Below the pieces are notes generated by a model. It made no database searches and was not told the DNA's origin. It saw only the letters and a list, made by a program, of their open reading frames with translations. A stretch of 64,000 bases of DNA from Actinokineospora auranticolor (GTDB lineage Bacteria > Actinomycetota > Actinomycetes > Mycobacteriales > Pseudonocardiaceae): contig NZ_PTIX01000006.1 of the NCBI RefSeq assembly GCF_002934265.1, positions 351,380 to 415,379 on the forward strand. The letters run 5' to 3'. A program made the translations under genes and the position numbers. This document shows positions 16,809 through 25,975 of this stretch, in pieces (position 1 is the first letter of the stretch; every line of letters starts with the position of its first letter).

Positions 16809-18296
16809 TCAGGCACCGCCCAGCGCGGCGTTCATGGTGGCCCGGCCGATGGCCGCGGACAGCTTGCCGCCGGTGGCGGCCACGTCCTGGCTCTCCACCA
16901 CGACGGCCACCGCGACCTTCGGGTCCTCGGCCGGGGCGAAGGCCACGTACCAGGCGAACGGCGGGGTGTTCTTCGGGTCGAGGCCCGCCTCGGCGGTACC
17001 GGTCTTGGACGCGATGGTCAGCCCGTCGCGCTTGCCCTCGCCACCGGTCTTCGACTCGGAGGTGATCATCATGTCGCGCAGCTGCGTCGCGGTGTCGCGG
17101 GACATGGCCCGGCCGAGGCTGTCCTCGTCCAGGTGCGAGATCTCCGAGAGGTCCGGCGCCAGGATCGACTTCACCAGCTGCGGCTTCATCCGCTCACCGC
17201 CGTTGGCGATGGCGGCCACGATCTGCGCGTTCTGCAGCGGCGTCAGCCGCACGTCGCGTTGGCCGATGCCGGTCTGGAACAGCGCGTTGCGGTCCACCAC
17301 GTCCATGCAGGACGCGCGGGGACCGATGCAGGACTGCTCCACGCTCATCGGGATGGTGAGGTCTTCCTCACCGAGGCCGAACTTGGCCGCCTGGTCGCGC
17401 AGCTTGTCGTTGCCCAGTTCGCTGGCGAGCTGGGCGAAAGCGGTGTTGCAGGACAGCGACAGCGCCGTCTCCATGGTGACGCCGTTGGGGGCGCCCGCGC
17501 AGAAGCCGCGGTTGTAGTTGCGCAGCTCCGAGCCGCCGACGGCGATCTTGTCGGCGGAGGTGACCTGGGTGTCCTTGTTCTTGCCGTCGGCCAGCGCGGC
17601 GGCGGCCACGACCAGCTTGAACGTGGAGCCCGGCGCGTAGGTCTCGGAGATCGCCCGGTTGAGCATGGGCTTGCGCTTGTCGTTGTTGAAGGTCTGCCAG
17701 GCCTGCTCCTGCGCCTCCGGGTCGTGCGCGGAGAGGCCGTTGGTGTCGTAGGACGGCGTGCTGACCATGGCCAGGATCTCGCCGGTCTTCGGGTTCAGCG
17801 CCACGACCGAACCCGCGTAGCCCGCCTTCTCCATCGCCGCGTAGGCCGCGGTCTGTGCAGCCGGGTTGATCGTCAGCTCGATGTTGCCGCCGCGCGGGTC
17901 CCGGCCGGTGATCAGGTCGGAGAGCCTGCGCACGAACAGCCGGTCGTCGGAGCCGTTGAGGATCTCGTCCTCGGCGCGCTCCAGGCCGCCCGCGCCGTAG
18001 CGGATCGAGTAGTAGCCGGTGACCGGTGCCCAGGTGGGCGCGTTGTTGTAGACGCGCAGGAAGCGCAGCCGGTCGTTGGTGGGGTTGACCGTGGCCACGA
18101 CCTGCATCTGGTTGTTCTTGTCCCGGACCAGGATCTTGCCGCGCTCGCGGGAGTACTCCTCGTAGAGCACCCGCCGGTTGCGCGGGTCGGTGCGGTACTC
18201 GTCGGCCTTGATGATCTGGATGTAGGTGGCGTTGGCCAGCAGCAGGATGATCATGGCGAGCATGGCGAGGCCGACCCGGCGCAGGGGCGTGTTCAT
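16809..18296 (-). CDS. pbpA: Class B penicillin-binding protein PbpA
   Basis: 495 residues; ATG 18296 overlaps the rodA stop in ATGA. This D,D-transpeptidase cross-links septal and lateral peptidoglycan with RodA. It has one N-terminal membrane helix (about 8-27) and a short non-catalytic region. The transpeptidase motifs are Ser224-Thr-Phe-Lys227, SCN at 282-284 and KTG at 431-433. Several outer cysteines (near 266, 323 and 330) could form disulfides. In mycobacteria PbpA is regulated by PknB, whose gene is in the same operon here. Confidence 0.96.
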   Translation of the reverse strand: MNTPLRRVGLAMLAMIILLLANATYIQIIKADEYRTDPRNRRVLYEEYSRERGKILVRDKNNQMQVVATVNPTNDRLRFLRVYNNAPTWAPVTGYYSIRYGAGGLERAEDEILNGSDDRLFVRRLSDLITGRDPRGGNIELTINPAAQTAAYAAMEKAGYAGSVVALNPKTGEILAMVSTPSYDTNGLSAHDPEAQEQAWQTFNNDKRKPMLNRAISETYAPGSTFKLVVAAAALADGKNKDTQVTSADKIAVGGSELRNYNRGFCAGAPNGVTMETALSLSCNTAFAQLASELGNDKLRDQAAKFGLGEEDLTIPMSVEQSCIGPRASCMDVVDRNALFQTGIGQRDVRLTPLQNAQIVAAIANGGERMKPQLVKSILAPDLSEISHLDEDSLGRAMSRDTATQLRDMMITSESKTGGEGKRDGLTIASKTGTAEAGLDPKNTPPFAWYVAFAPAEDPKVAVAVVVESQDVAATGGKLSAAIGRATMNAALGGA

Positions 18297-19762
18297 GTCG
18301 GCCGCTCCACCATGACCGTGTGCGCCTCGGCGATCGGGGCCTGCTGGGCGGGCCGCGGCCGGTTGCCGGTCTGCGGCCTGCGCGCGGCGTCGGAGATGCG
18401 CAGCAGGAGGGCGACCAGGACGTAGTTGGCCAGCAGCGAGGAACCCCCGTACGACAGGAACGGCGCGGTGATGCCGGTCATCGGGATCAGCTTGGTGACA
18501 CCGCCGACGACCACGAACACCTGCATGATCAGCGCGAAGGACAGGCCGCCGCCGAGCAGCTTGCCGAAGGTGTCGCGCACGGCCAGCGCGCTGCGCATGC
18601 CGCGCAGCGCCAGCACGGTGTAGACCATCAGCAGCGCGGCCAGGCCGATGAAGCCGAGCTCCTCGCCGATCGCCGCGGCGATGAAGTCGGTGTTGGACAG
18701 CGGAACCAGGTCCGGGCGGCCCGCGCCGAGCCCGGTACCCGCGACGCCGCCGGTGCCGAGGCCGAACAGCGCCTGCGCGATCTGGTAGCCGCCGCCCTGG
18801 GCGCCGTAGGTGGCCAGCGGGTCGAACCAGTTGGCCACGCGCTGCTGCACGTGGGTGAACAGGTGGTAGGCGATGACCGCCCCGCCGATGAACAGCCCCA
18901 CGCCCAGCACGACCCACACACCGCGCTCGGTCGCCACGTAGAGCATCACCAGGATGGTGGCGTAGAACAGCAGCGAGGTGCCCAGGTCCTTCTGGAAGAC
19001 CAACACGCCCAGCGAGACCGCCCAGGCGAACACGATCGGACCCAGGTCGCGGGCGCGCGGCAGGTCGACGCCGAGCAGCCGCCTGCCCGCGGTCATGAAC
19101 AGGTCGCGTTTGGACACCAGGAACGCGGCGAAGAACACCAGCAGCAGGATCTTGGCGAACTCGCCCGGTTGCAGCGAGAGCGGACCCACCTTCAGCCAGA
19201 TCTTGGCGCCGTTGATGGTCGGGGCGATGAAGCTGGGCAGGAACGCGGGCAGCGCCAGCAGGAACAGCCCGGCGAAGCCGAAGGTGTAGTTGTACTTGGT
19301 GAGCGTGCGGTGGTCCTTGATCACGATCAGCACGGCCAGGAACAGCAGCAACGCGACCGCGGTCCACATGATCTGCCGGGGCACGTCGTTGCTGATCTCG
19401 TGGCCCGCGCGCAGGTCCTTCTCCGCCTGGGCGAGGTCGATCCGGTAGATGAAGACCAGACCGATGCCGTTGAGCAGCGCCACGCACGGCAGGATCAGCG
19501 GGTCCGCGTACGGCGCGAACCGGCGGACCGCGACGTGCGCGATGGTGAACAGCCCGAGGAACGCCAGCCCGTACCAGACGATCCGGAACGTGAGCTGCTG
19601 CTCCTGGTTGGCTTCGACGAGCATCAGCGCGGCGGAGACCACGAACGCGGCGAAGCCGAGCAGGACCAGCTCGGTGCCCCGACGCGTGGGCGCCGCCTTG
19701 TCACCGCCCGCGCTGTTCTGCCCGGTCGCCGGGCCAACCGCGCCTTGGACCGGAGATGCCAT
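18293..19762 (-). CDS. rodA: SEDS peptidoglycan glycosyltransferase RodA/FtsW
   Basis: 489 residues from ATG 19762, overlapping the pstP stop by one base. It is a multi-pass SEDS protein that polymerises lipid II into glycan strands and works with the adjacent PBP. Some ten or more hydrophobic segments are visible, with conserved stretches such as KPGEF-like LQPGEFAKILLLVF and the C-terminal SYGGSSLLANY. The short Lys-rich cytoplasmic start and the C-terminal tail are typical of actinobacterial members. Operon position favours RodA over FtsW. Confidence 0.95.
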   Translation of the reverse strand: MASPVQGAVGPATGQNSAGGDKAAPTRRGTELVLLGFAAFVVSAALMLVEANQEQQLTFRIVWYGLAFLGLFTIAHVAVRRFAPYADPLILPCVALLNGIGLVFIYRIDLAQAEKDLRAGHEISNDVPRQIMWTAVALLLFLAVLIVIKDHRTLTKYNYTFGFAGLFLLALPAFLPSFIAPTINGAKIWLKVGPLSLQPGEFAKILLLVFFAAFLVSKRDLFMTAGRRLLGVDLPRARDLGPIVFAWAVSLGVLVFQKDLGTSLLFYATILVMLYVATERGVWVVLGVGLFIGGAVIAYHLFTHVQQRVANWFDPLATYGAQGGGYQIAQALFGLGTGGVAGTGLGAGRPDLVPLSNTDFIAAAIGEELGFIGLAALLMVYTVLALRGMRSALAVRDTFGKLLGGGLSFALIMQVFVVVGGVTKLIPMTGITAPFLSYGGSSLLANYVLVALLLRISDAARRPQTGNRPRPAQQAPIAEAHTVMVERPT

Positions 19763-21231
19763 CAGCCGCCGCCCTCGTCCTCGGCGCGTGGGTTGCGGCA
19801 GTTGACCCCGGGCTGCGGCTGGTCGCGCACCGTGGAGGTGGCGGAGCCGGTCGTCGCGGGGGGTGTCGTGGTCGCGACGGTGGTGGTGGCCACCTCGGTG
19901 CCCCCGGGCACGGGGGTCGTGGTCGTCACCGGGACCGTCGTCGTGGTCGTCGTCTGCTCACCCGGGTTGGGCACCGGGTTCTGCCGGGCCACCAGATCGG
20001 CGCAGTCGGGCAGGCCGAAGCGGCTGCGCAGCTCCTGGACGAACTCGCGCGCGTCGGCCGGGTTGCTGAACGTGTTGCTGCCCGTGCGGACCTCGTTCTT
20101 GCCGAACTGCTCGAGGTCGTCGACGTAGTAGCGGTCGCAGCCGGAGGTCCGCGGGTCGCAGGAGCCCTCCATCTGGCTGTTGAGCGACAGGCCGAGCACG
20201 CTGCCGCGCACGCCCTGGAAGATCGCGATCTCGCCGTCGCGGCCCTCGCCGACGAAGTACTGGTTGTCCACCCAGATCCGGGCCGCCACCACACCGGCCA
20301 CCAGCAGCACCAGCAGTAGCAGCAGCCCGATGAGCAGCCGCATGCGCTTGCGCCGCTTGACCCTCGGGTCCGGCGGCGGGGGCTGCTCGACCTTGCGCGG
20401 CTCGGGCCGCGGCGTGGTCATCGCGCTGGCCCGCGAGGCGGGGGAGTCCGGCGGCGGGGTCTCGTCGGAGCCGTTGCCCGCCGCGCCGCCGATGATCGGG
20501 TAGTTGTCGCCGTAGTCGATGTCGACGACGTCGGCGATGATCACCGTCACGTTGTCCGGACCACCGCCGCGCAGCGCCAGCTCGATCATCCGGTCCGCGC
20601 ACTCCTGCGGGTCCGGGATCTGCACCGCCTCGCTGAGCGTCTCGTGGCTGACCGGGCCGGACAGCCCGTCCGAGCACAGCAGGTACCGGTCGCCCGGCCG
20701 CGCCTCCCGGATGGTCAGGCTCGGTTCCACCTCGTGCCCGGTCAGCGCCTTGAGCAGCAGCGACCGCTGCGGGTGGGTGGCCGCCTCGTCCTCGGTGATG
20801 CGACCTTCGTCGATCAGCGACTGGACGAAGGTGTCGTCGTGGGTGATCTGCGAGAACTGCCCGTTGCGGCGCAGGTAGACCCGCGAGTCGCCGACGTGCA
20901 CCAAGCCGATCCGGTTCCCCGCGAACAGGATCGCCGACAGGGTGGTGCCCATGCCGTCGAGTTCGGGGTCGCTGGCCACGAGCTCGGCGATGGCGCCGTT
21001 GCCCGCGAGCGTGGCCTCGCGCAGCTGGCCGAGCAGGTCGTCGCCGGGCTCGTCGTCGTCCAGCGGCGCGAGCGCGGCGATCACCACCTTGCTCGCCACC
21101 TCACCGGCGACGTGGCCGCCCATGCCGTCGGCGAGGGAGAGCAGGCGCGGTCCCGCGTACACGGAGTCCTGGTTGTTGGAACGCACCAGGCCCCGGTCGC
21201 TGCGGGCCGCGTAACGAAGCACAAGGGTCAT
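19762..21231 (-). CDS. pstP: PP2C-type protein phosphatase PstP
   Basis: 489 residues from ATG 21231, overlapping fhaB by ATGA. It is the metal-dependent Ser/Thr phosphatase that reverses PknA/PknB action. Metal-binding acids are visible in RSNNQDSVY, SLADGMGGH, LLCSDGLSG and GGPDNVTV. One membrane helix (about 306-328) leads to an outer domain with a Cys pair (SCDPRTSGCD). A Thr/Val/Pro-rich tail ends in a Cys. The catalytic domain faces the cytoplasm. Confidence 0.96.
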   Translation of the reverse strand: MTLVLRYAARSDRGLVRSNNQDSVYAGPRLLSLADGMGGHVAGEVASKVVIAALAPLDDDEPGDDLLGQLREATLAGNGAIAELVASDPELDGMGTTLSAILFAGNRIGLVHVGDSRVYLRRNGQFSQITHDDTFVQSLIDEGRITEDEAATHPQRSLLLKALTGHEVEPSLTIREARPGDRYLLCSDGLSGPVSHETLSEAVQIPDPQECADRMIELALRGGGPDNVTVIIADVVDIDYGDNYPIIGGAAGNGSDETPPPDSPASRASAMTTPRPEPRKVEQPPPPDPRVKRRKRMRLLIGLLLLLVLLVAGVVAARIWVDNQYFVGEGRDGEIAIFQGVRGSVLGLSLNSQMEGSCDPRTSGCDRYYVDDLEQFGKNEVRTGSNTFSNPADAREFVQELRSRFGLPDCADLVARQNPVPNPGEQTTTTTTVPVTTTTPVPGGTEVATTTVATTTPPATTGSATSTVRDQPQPGVNCRNPRAEDEGGG

Positions 21232-21686
21232 GAGCGCAGCTCGATCACCGTCTTGCCGATACGGATCGGGACACCTAGTGGCACCCGGAGGGGTTGGGTG
21301 ACCTTAGCCCGGTCCAGGTAGGTGCCGTTCGTCGAGCCCAGATCTTCGACGTACCAGTCCGTGCCGCGCAGCGAGAGCCGCGCGTGCCGGGTGGAGGCGT
21401 AGTCGTCGTCGAGCACCAGCGTCGAGTCGTCCGCGCGGCCCATCAGGATGGGCCTGCCGTCCAGGGAGATCCTGGTCCCGGCCAGGGCGCCGTGGGTCAC
21501 CACGAGCTGCCGGGGGACCTTCCCGCCGCGGGTCTTGCCCGGCGTCTTGCGGAAGCCCGGGACCGCGACCCGCAGACCGGACGCGGCGTAGAGGTCCGAG
21601 CGGACCACCCGCAGGGCCGCCAGCACGAACAACCAGAGCAGGGCGAGGAAGCCCGCTCTGGTCAGCTGCATCACCAACTCAGGCAC
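21228..21686 (-). CDS. fhaB: FHA-domain protein FhaB (FipA-like)
   Basis: 152 residues from GTG 21686. One N-terminal membrane helix (about 8-30) is followed by a linker and a C-terminal FHA domain (about 70-145) with the phosphothreonine-binding pattern: MGR, ST.HARLSL and [11 protein letters not shown]. It recognises phosphorylated partners of the PknA/PknB pathway. FipA of mycobacteria links FtsZ and FtsQ under oxidative stress. The overlap with pstP shows co-translation. Confidence 0.94.
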   Translation of the reverse strand: MPELVMQLTRAGFLALLWLFVLAALRVVRSDLYAASGLRVAVPGFRKTPGKTRGGKVPRQLVVTHGALAGTRISLDGRPILMGRADDSTLVLDDDYASTRHARLSLRGTDWYVEDLGSTNGTYLDRAKVTQPLRVPLGVPIRIGKTVIELRS

Positions 21687-21882
21687 TTGTTGTGACCGCT
21701 CCTGCTTCTCACGGTGTCCAACTCGACATGAGGACTGCCCAGGGCGTACGCCCCCGGACAGCCCTCAGGACGTCTGGTCGACCTCGTACGTTGCCTCGCC
21801 TGCCCGCGCATGGTGGGGACCGCGCGTTCGGTGTGTCTTGGAGCTTCCCCGACCCGAGGACACCCGAGAGGAGGAGCCCCGA

Positions 21883-23094
21883 TCAGCCCTGGGTGCGGAA
21901 CACCAGCGACGAGTGGCCGATCCGCACGACGTCGCCGTCGGCCAGCTGCCAGGTCTGCACCGGCGTGCCGTTGACGGTCGTGCCGTTGGTCGAGCCGAGG
22001 TCGGCCAGGGTCGCGCTCTGCCCGTCCCAGGTGATCTCCAGGTGGCGGCGGGAGACACCGGTGTCCGGCAGCCGGAAGTCCGCGTCCTGGCCGCGGCCGA
22101 CCACGTTGCCGCCCTGCTTGAGCGAGTAGTTGCGGTTGGAGCCGTCGTCGAGCTGCAGGCTCGCGGAGAGCTGGCGGGGGCCGGTCTGCACCGCGGGCGG
22201 GGCGTAGCCCTGCTGCTGGCCGTACGGGTCCTGCCCGTAACCGCCCTGCTGCTGGCCGTAACCCTGGTCATAGCCACCACCCTGGTGCTGGCCGTAGCCC
22301 TGCTGCTGCTGGCCGTAACCCTGGTCGTAGCCGCCCTGCTGCTGGCCATAGCCCTGGTCGTAGCCACCACCCTGGTGCTGGCCGTAGCCCTGCTGCTGCT
22401 GGCCGTAGCCCTGCTGCTGGTCGTAGCCACCCTGCTGCTGGCCGTAACCCTGGTCATAGCCGCCCTGCTGCTGCTGGCCGTAACCCTGGTCGTAACCACC
22501 GTGCTGCGGTGGCTGCTGGCCGTAGCCCTGCTGACCGTAGTTGGGATCGTTGCCGTACTGGCCCTGGCCGTACCCGTACTGCTGCTGTCCGTACGGGTCG
22601 CCATCAGGCGCCTGGCCGTAGCCGGGAGGCTGGCTCATGGATCGGTCTCCTGCGTTGCGGGGTTGTGCCTGCCGTTTAGCCGCCGGTCGGCCCCCGCCGC
22701 CGGCTTGCGGCTGGGCCTTCACGTCGGGGTCGACGGACGAGCGGGTTCGGAACTGTCCGGTGTGCAGCGCGTCGGAACGCTCGAGGGAGACTACGACGTC
22801 GCCATAGGTGTCCCAACCGTGCTCGGCGAGATGTTCGGAAACGCAGTCGGCGAGCAGTGCCTTCATGCGGTCCTCGTCACCCGCGAAGTTCTGGTGGTCA
22901 GCCGGGCCCAGGGCCACCACGTAGTGGTTGGGCGCCAGCAGCCTCCCCCCGGCCAGTTCGCGGACGTTGTCCTCGCCTTCGCGCTGCAGTGCCTGCGCCA
23001 CTTCCTGCGGCACCACGTTGCCACCGAACACACGCGCGAAGGAGTTGCCCACGACCTCCTCCAGCTTGCGGTTCAGCCGCTGTCCGATGCCCAT
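21883..23094 (-). CDS. fhaA: FHA-domain protein FhaA with Gln/Gly/Tyr repeat linker
   Basis: 403 residues from ATG 23094, preceded by a perfect AAGGAGG site. The N-terminal ~125 residues are the conserved FhaA domain ([19 protein letters not shown]). The middle ~165 residues are a low-complexity linker of QQGYGQ- and [12 protein letters not shown] repeats. The C-terminal FHA domain (about 310-403) has [18 protein letters not shown] and [10 protein letters not shown]. FhaA binds phosphorylated PknB-pathway proteins such as MviN. The linker is a candidate for condensate formation. It is the first gene of the operon; a 196-base gap separates it from fhaB. Confidence 0.95.
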   Translation of the reverse strand: MGIGQRLNRKLEEVVGNSFARVFGGNVVPQEVAQALQREGEDNVRELAGGRLLAPNHYVVALGPADHQNFAGDEDRMKALLADCVSEHLAEHGWDTYGDVVVSLERSDALHTGQFRTRSSVDPDVKAQPQAGGGGRPAAKRQAQPRNAGDRSMSQPPGYGQAPDGDPYGQQQYGYGQGQYGNDPNYGQQGYGQQPPQHGGYDQGYGQQQQGGYDQGYGQQQGGYDQQQGYGQQQQGYGQHQGGGYDQGYGQQQGGYDQGYGQQQQGYGQHQGGGYDQGYGQQQGGYGQDPYGQQQGYAPPAVQTGPRQLSASLQLDDGSNRNYSLKQGGNVVGRGQDADFRLPDTGVSRRHLEITWDGQSATLADLGSTNGTTVNGTPVQTWQLADGDVVRIGHSSLVFRTQG

Positions 23095-23227
23095 GAGCCC
23101 TCCTTCCCGTCCGTGCTCCTGGACCGATCGTATCCGGGCGCGCCGTGCAGGACACGGGTATGTGCGAACCGGGTTTTCGACCGTGCTAGAGTTCTCCACG
23201 TCGCCAAGACAGGGACACCAACCACTC

Positions 23228-23310
23228 GGGCGAGTGGCGGAATGGCAGACGCGCACGGTTCAGGTCCGTGTGTCCGAAAGGACGTGGGGGTTCAACTCCC
23301 CCCTCGCCCA
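23228..23310 (+). tRNA. tRNA-Leu (CAG)
   Basis: 83 bases with a long variable arm. Acceptor GGGCGAG/CTCGCCC, discriminator A. Anticodon stem CACGG/CCGTG encloses TTCAGGT; CAG is at 23261-23263. Divergent from fhaA, as in mycobacteria. Confidence 0.96.
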
Positions 23311-23316
23311 CGGCCT

Positions 23317-23400
23317 CGGCCGACCCATGTTCGCGGAAAGCGCGAACCGGGTCGGCCGTTGTTGTTTCTGGGGGCCGAGCCCCCAGACCCCCACGGTGCG
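23317..23400 (+). terminator. Two-hairpin tRNA trailer element, copy 3 (after tRNA-Leu)
   Basis: Outer arms CGGCCGACC/GGTCGGCCG (23317-23358) enclose inner stem TTCGCG/CGCGAA, then GTTGTTGTTT. A second hairpin CTGGGGG/CCCCCAG (23368-23386) and tail ACCCCCACGGTGCG follow. Confidence 0.85.
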
Positions 23401-23435
23401 ATCGGTGGCGGACCCAGCGTGGGAGCACGAGGATC

Positions 23436-23501
23436 GTGCCGAGTGGTCAGGCATCTGGTGCCGAGTGGTCAGGCATCTGGTGCCGAGTGGTTGGGCATTG
23501 G
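23436..23501. repeat. Three 22-bp tandem repeats resembling tRNA D-arms
   Basis: GTGCCGAGTGGTCAGGCATCTG occurs at 23436 and 23458 exactly, and at 23480 with a few changes. Each copy can fold TGCC with GGCA around GAGTGGTCA (third copy GAGTGGTTG), the shape and sequence of the D-arm of class II tRNAs. The array ends 8 bases before the unusual proline-type tRNA. Confidence 0.75.
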
Positions 23502-23509
23502 TTGTGCCG

Positions 23510-23581
23510 CATGGAGTAGATCAGTGGTAGATCGCCTGGCTCGGGACCGGGAGGGCGCGGGTTCGATTCCCGCCTCCATGG
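23510..23581 (+). tRNA. Unusual tRNA, anticodon CGG (proline type)
   Basis: 72-base cloverleaf: acceptor CATGGAG/CTCCATG, T8-A9, D-stem GATC/GATC with loop AGTGGTA, anticodon stem CCTGG/CCGGG with loop CTCGGGA (CGG at 23542-23544), five-base variable region, and T-arm GCGGG-TTCGATT-CCCGC. All pairs close. The body is unlike ordinary bacterial tRNA-Pro, which begins CGGG, and the next base is G where A73 is expected for ProRS recognition. It lacks the trailer element of the other tRNAs and sits 45 bases before a long gene. It could be a real isoacceptor, a mobile-type tRNA or a tRNA mimic. Confidence 0.75.
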
Positions 23582-23626
23582 CCGGTATCCGCATCGGTCG
23601 CGAACCGGTGGAGCAGGTGGGGAGCC

Positions 23627-25975
23627 ATGATGGACCGGTCACGCGCGGCTGAACCGCCGGAGGAGTCCGGTTACGCGGTGGGGCGGCTGTGGGACGCGCT
23701 GCACTCGGCGGCCACGCTCGGGAACGCCGCGGCGCGCGCCAGGGCGGCGGCCAAGGTCGAGCGGTGGCGGTCCGTGCTCGACGGCATGGCGTCCGGTGGG
23801 CTGGCGATCGGCTCCCGGACCCCGGTGGCCGATACCCCGGTCTGGGCCACCCTCGAAGTGGTCACCGGTGGCTTCGCGACCGGCCACCTCCTGGCCGACC
23901 AGCCGCTGGACTCGGCTGAGTGGGCCCGGTTGGACGCGCTGCCCCCCGGACCCGGGCGGACGGACCGGGAACGGCTCAACCTGCACTACCTCACCGACGA
24001 GGGCCAGGCCGAGCTGCTGGCGGCGCTGGCCGAGGAGCGGTACCGGATCGACCTGCCCGAGCACGCCGCCCTCGCGGTCGTTGCGCTACTGGTCGAGCGG
24101 CACCGCCCCGAGCAGGCGCTCGACCTCGTCACCGCGCTTCGTCCGCTGATGGACCGCCTCCGCTTCACCCCGGTGTTCACCGACCGTCCCATCGGGGCCG
24201 GTGAGTCGGTGCACCTGGTGCGGGTGGGCGAGGTGGCGGAAGCGCTGCGGGACCGGAGCGTGCCGGGGCAGTTGGTCGCCATGCGGGAGACCCTGTCCGT
24301 GTGGAACCCGCTCTACGACGACCTGATTGCGCTCTGGGCGGACACGGTCGAAGGAGATCTTCCCCACCTCGTCGACGGGGCGGTCGTCGGCGGACAGCCC
24401 GCAGGGCACTTCCTGGACGGGTGGGCCGCTCGCCGCACCCGGTGGTTGGACCGCTACCTCGCCGCCGAGCGCGCGGCCGCCACGCCGAGCAGGCACCGGC
24501 ACGCGAAGAGCACTTTCACCTGGCTGCGCCGGGCCCTGGAGGACGGTGGCGCGGACGGCTCCGGTCTGACCGGACGTGACATCGGTCGCATTCGGCGGGC
24601 GCTGGCCGGTGCCGTCACCCGGTACGGCGCCCCGGGCAGTGACACCCACACCGCGTCGCGCGCGTCCCAGGCCGAGGAGATCGCCCGGCCCACGCACGCC
24701 CAGGTGGCGTGGGCCGTGGCCAAACGCCTCGACCGGTACCCCGCCGACGGCGGCCTGCCGGACCTGGACCCGGTTGTCGCCGACGTCACTCCCGCCGAGC
24801 ACCCGGAGCTCGGCGCGGACGCCCCCGTGCCGCCGTCCGTGCGCACGCGGGTCCTGCGCGCGCTGGAGGCGCCGGTCGACGAGCTGGTCGCCCACGGCGT
24901 GATCACCTCCAGCGAGGTGCTGGCCTCGGTGCTGCCGCAGGTGTCCGCGCGGTACGTGTCCGGGAGCATCGACGACCCGGTGGTCGCGGGCCTGCACGCG
25001 CGCACCTACACGGCGTTCCGGCGCAGGCGCGGCGTGTTGCTGCTCAACCTGGAGAGCCAGGTGGGATTCCACGAGCTGCCCTGGGTTGGACCGATGCAGG
25101 ACTTCCGGACCTCGGGCAGGTCGGGGCGGCCCGCGGGCCAGGCGCTGCGCCGGGCCGTGCTGCTGGCGCTGCGCTCGTTCCCGGCGCAGATCCTGCCGAA
25201 CCCGCTGGTGCGGGAGATCGGCGCGCTGGCGCGGGCCGCAGACGTGCGGCTGCCGCTGGTGGAGGAGTTGGCGGCGGACATCTTCATGGACGAGTTCACC
25301 GACAAGTGGGAGCGGGCGGCGCGGATCGCGAGCCGGGTCCTGGAGGGCACCCTCTACGCCCGCTACTACGACCTGCCACGGCCGTCGGACTGGCCCGTCG
25401 AGCAGCCGAGGGTGACGCTGTGGGAGCGGACGCGGGGGCGGGCCTCGAACTCCTTCGGCGAACTGTGCCGCGCCCGCGCCGTCGAGGCGGGGAAGAAGCG
25501 CGGGTGGAGCGTGGCGGGCAACGGCGCCGTGCTGGAGCAGAGCCAGATCCTCACGACGCACAACCTCGCGGTGCTCGCCGCGGAGCTCGACCTGCTGCCC
25601 GTGCTCCGCGACCAGGCCCCCGACCTGGTCGACCGGATCCTCGCCGAGCTGCTGCGGGGCTGGGATCGCCTACCGCAGGAACACCACCCGCGGCTGACCA
25701 CGATCAAGAACATCGCCTATTCGTGGCGGCAGGCGGTCTACTTCCTCAGTTTGTGCGACGACGAACGGCAGGCGGTGGTCGTCGCCGATCTCCGCGCGGC
25801 CACCGCGAGTGGTCGCCGCGCCGCGTTGCGCCCGGTCGTGGACGGACTGGCCACTGTGCTCGACGGTGGTCGGTTCACCGCGGAGGGACTCACCGCCGAT
25901 GGCCGGGGCAAGCGCCTGCTGGGCTGGTCACTGGGCCCGCACTGGCTCGTCGAGATGCTCGATTCCGCGCGCTGA
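23627..25975 (+). CDS. Large protein of unknown function following an unusual tRNA
   Basis: 782 residues from ATG 23627, with GGTGGGGAGCC upstream. I do not recognise the family. It is soluble, helical and Arg/Ala/Leu-rich, with no signal peptide or membrane segment. More conserved-looking stretches are RRRRGVLLLNLESQVGFHELPW (about 470-491), LADIFMDEF-like ELAADIFMDEFTDKW (near 555) and VLEQSQILTTHNLAVLAAEL (near 648), with several paired Trp and His. No kinase, helicase, nuclease or aminotransferase motif is evident. The tRNA upstream ends only 45 bases away and no terminator intervenes, so both may lie on one transcript. The codon pattern is native. Confidence 0.7.
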   Translation: MMDRSRAAEPPEESGYAVGRLWDALHSAATLGNAAARARAAAKVERWRSVLDGMASGGLAIGSRTPVADTPVWATLEVVTGGFATGHLLADQPLDSAEWARLDALPPGPGRTDRERLNLHYLTDEGQAELLAALAEERYRIDLPEHAALAVVALLVERHRPEQALDLVTALRPLMDRLRFTPVFTDRPIGAGESVHLVRVGEVAEALRDRSVPGQLVAMRETLSVWNPLYDDLIALWADTVEGDLPHLVDGAVVGGQPAGHFLDGWAARRTRWLDRYLAAERAAATPSRHRHAKSTFTWLRRALEDGGADGSGLTGRDIGRIRRALAGAVTRYGAPGSDTHTASRASQAEEIARPTHAQVAWAVAKRLDRYPADGGLPDLDPVVADVTPAEHPELGADAPVPPSVRTRVLRALEAPVDELVAHGVITSSEVLASVLPQVSARYVSGSIDDPVVAGLHARTYTAFRRRRGVLLLNLESQVGFHELPWVGPMQDFRTSGRSGRPAGQALRRAVLLALRSFPAQILPNPLVREIGALARAADVRLPLVEELAADIFMDEFTDKWERAARIASRVLEGTLYARYYDLPRPSDWPVEQPRVTLWERTRGRASNSFGELCRARAVEAGKKRGWSVAGNGAVLEQSQILTTHNLAVLAAELDLLPVLRDQAPDLVDRILAELLRGWDRLPQEHHPRLTTIKNIAYSWRQAVYFLSLCDDERQAVVVADLRAATASGRRAALRPVVDGLATVLDGGRFTAEGLTADGRGKRLLGWSLGPHWLVEMLDSAR

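Noticed and set aside
16809..19487. 892-residue minus-strand frame covering pbpA and part of rodA
   Set aside because: Only the part from ATG 18296 is PbpA; the N-terminal extension is an out-of-frame read of rodA.
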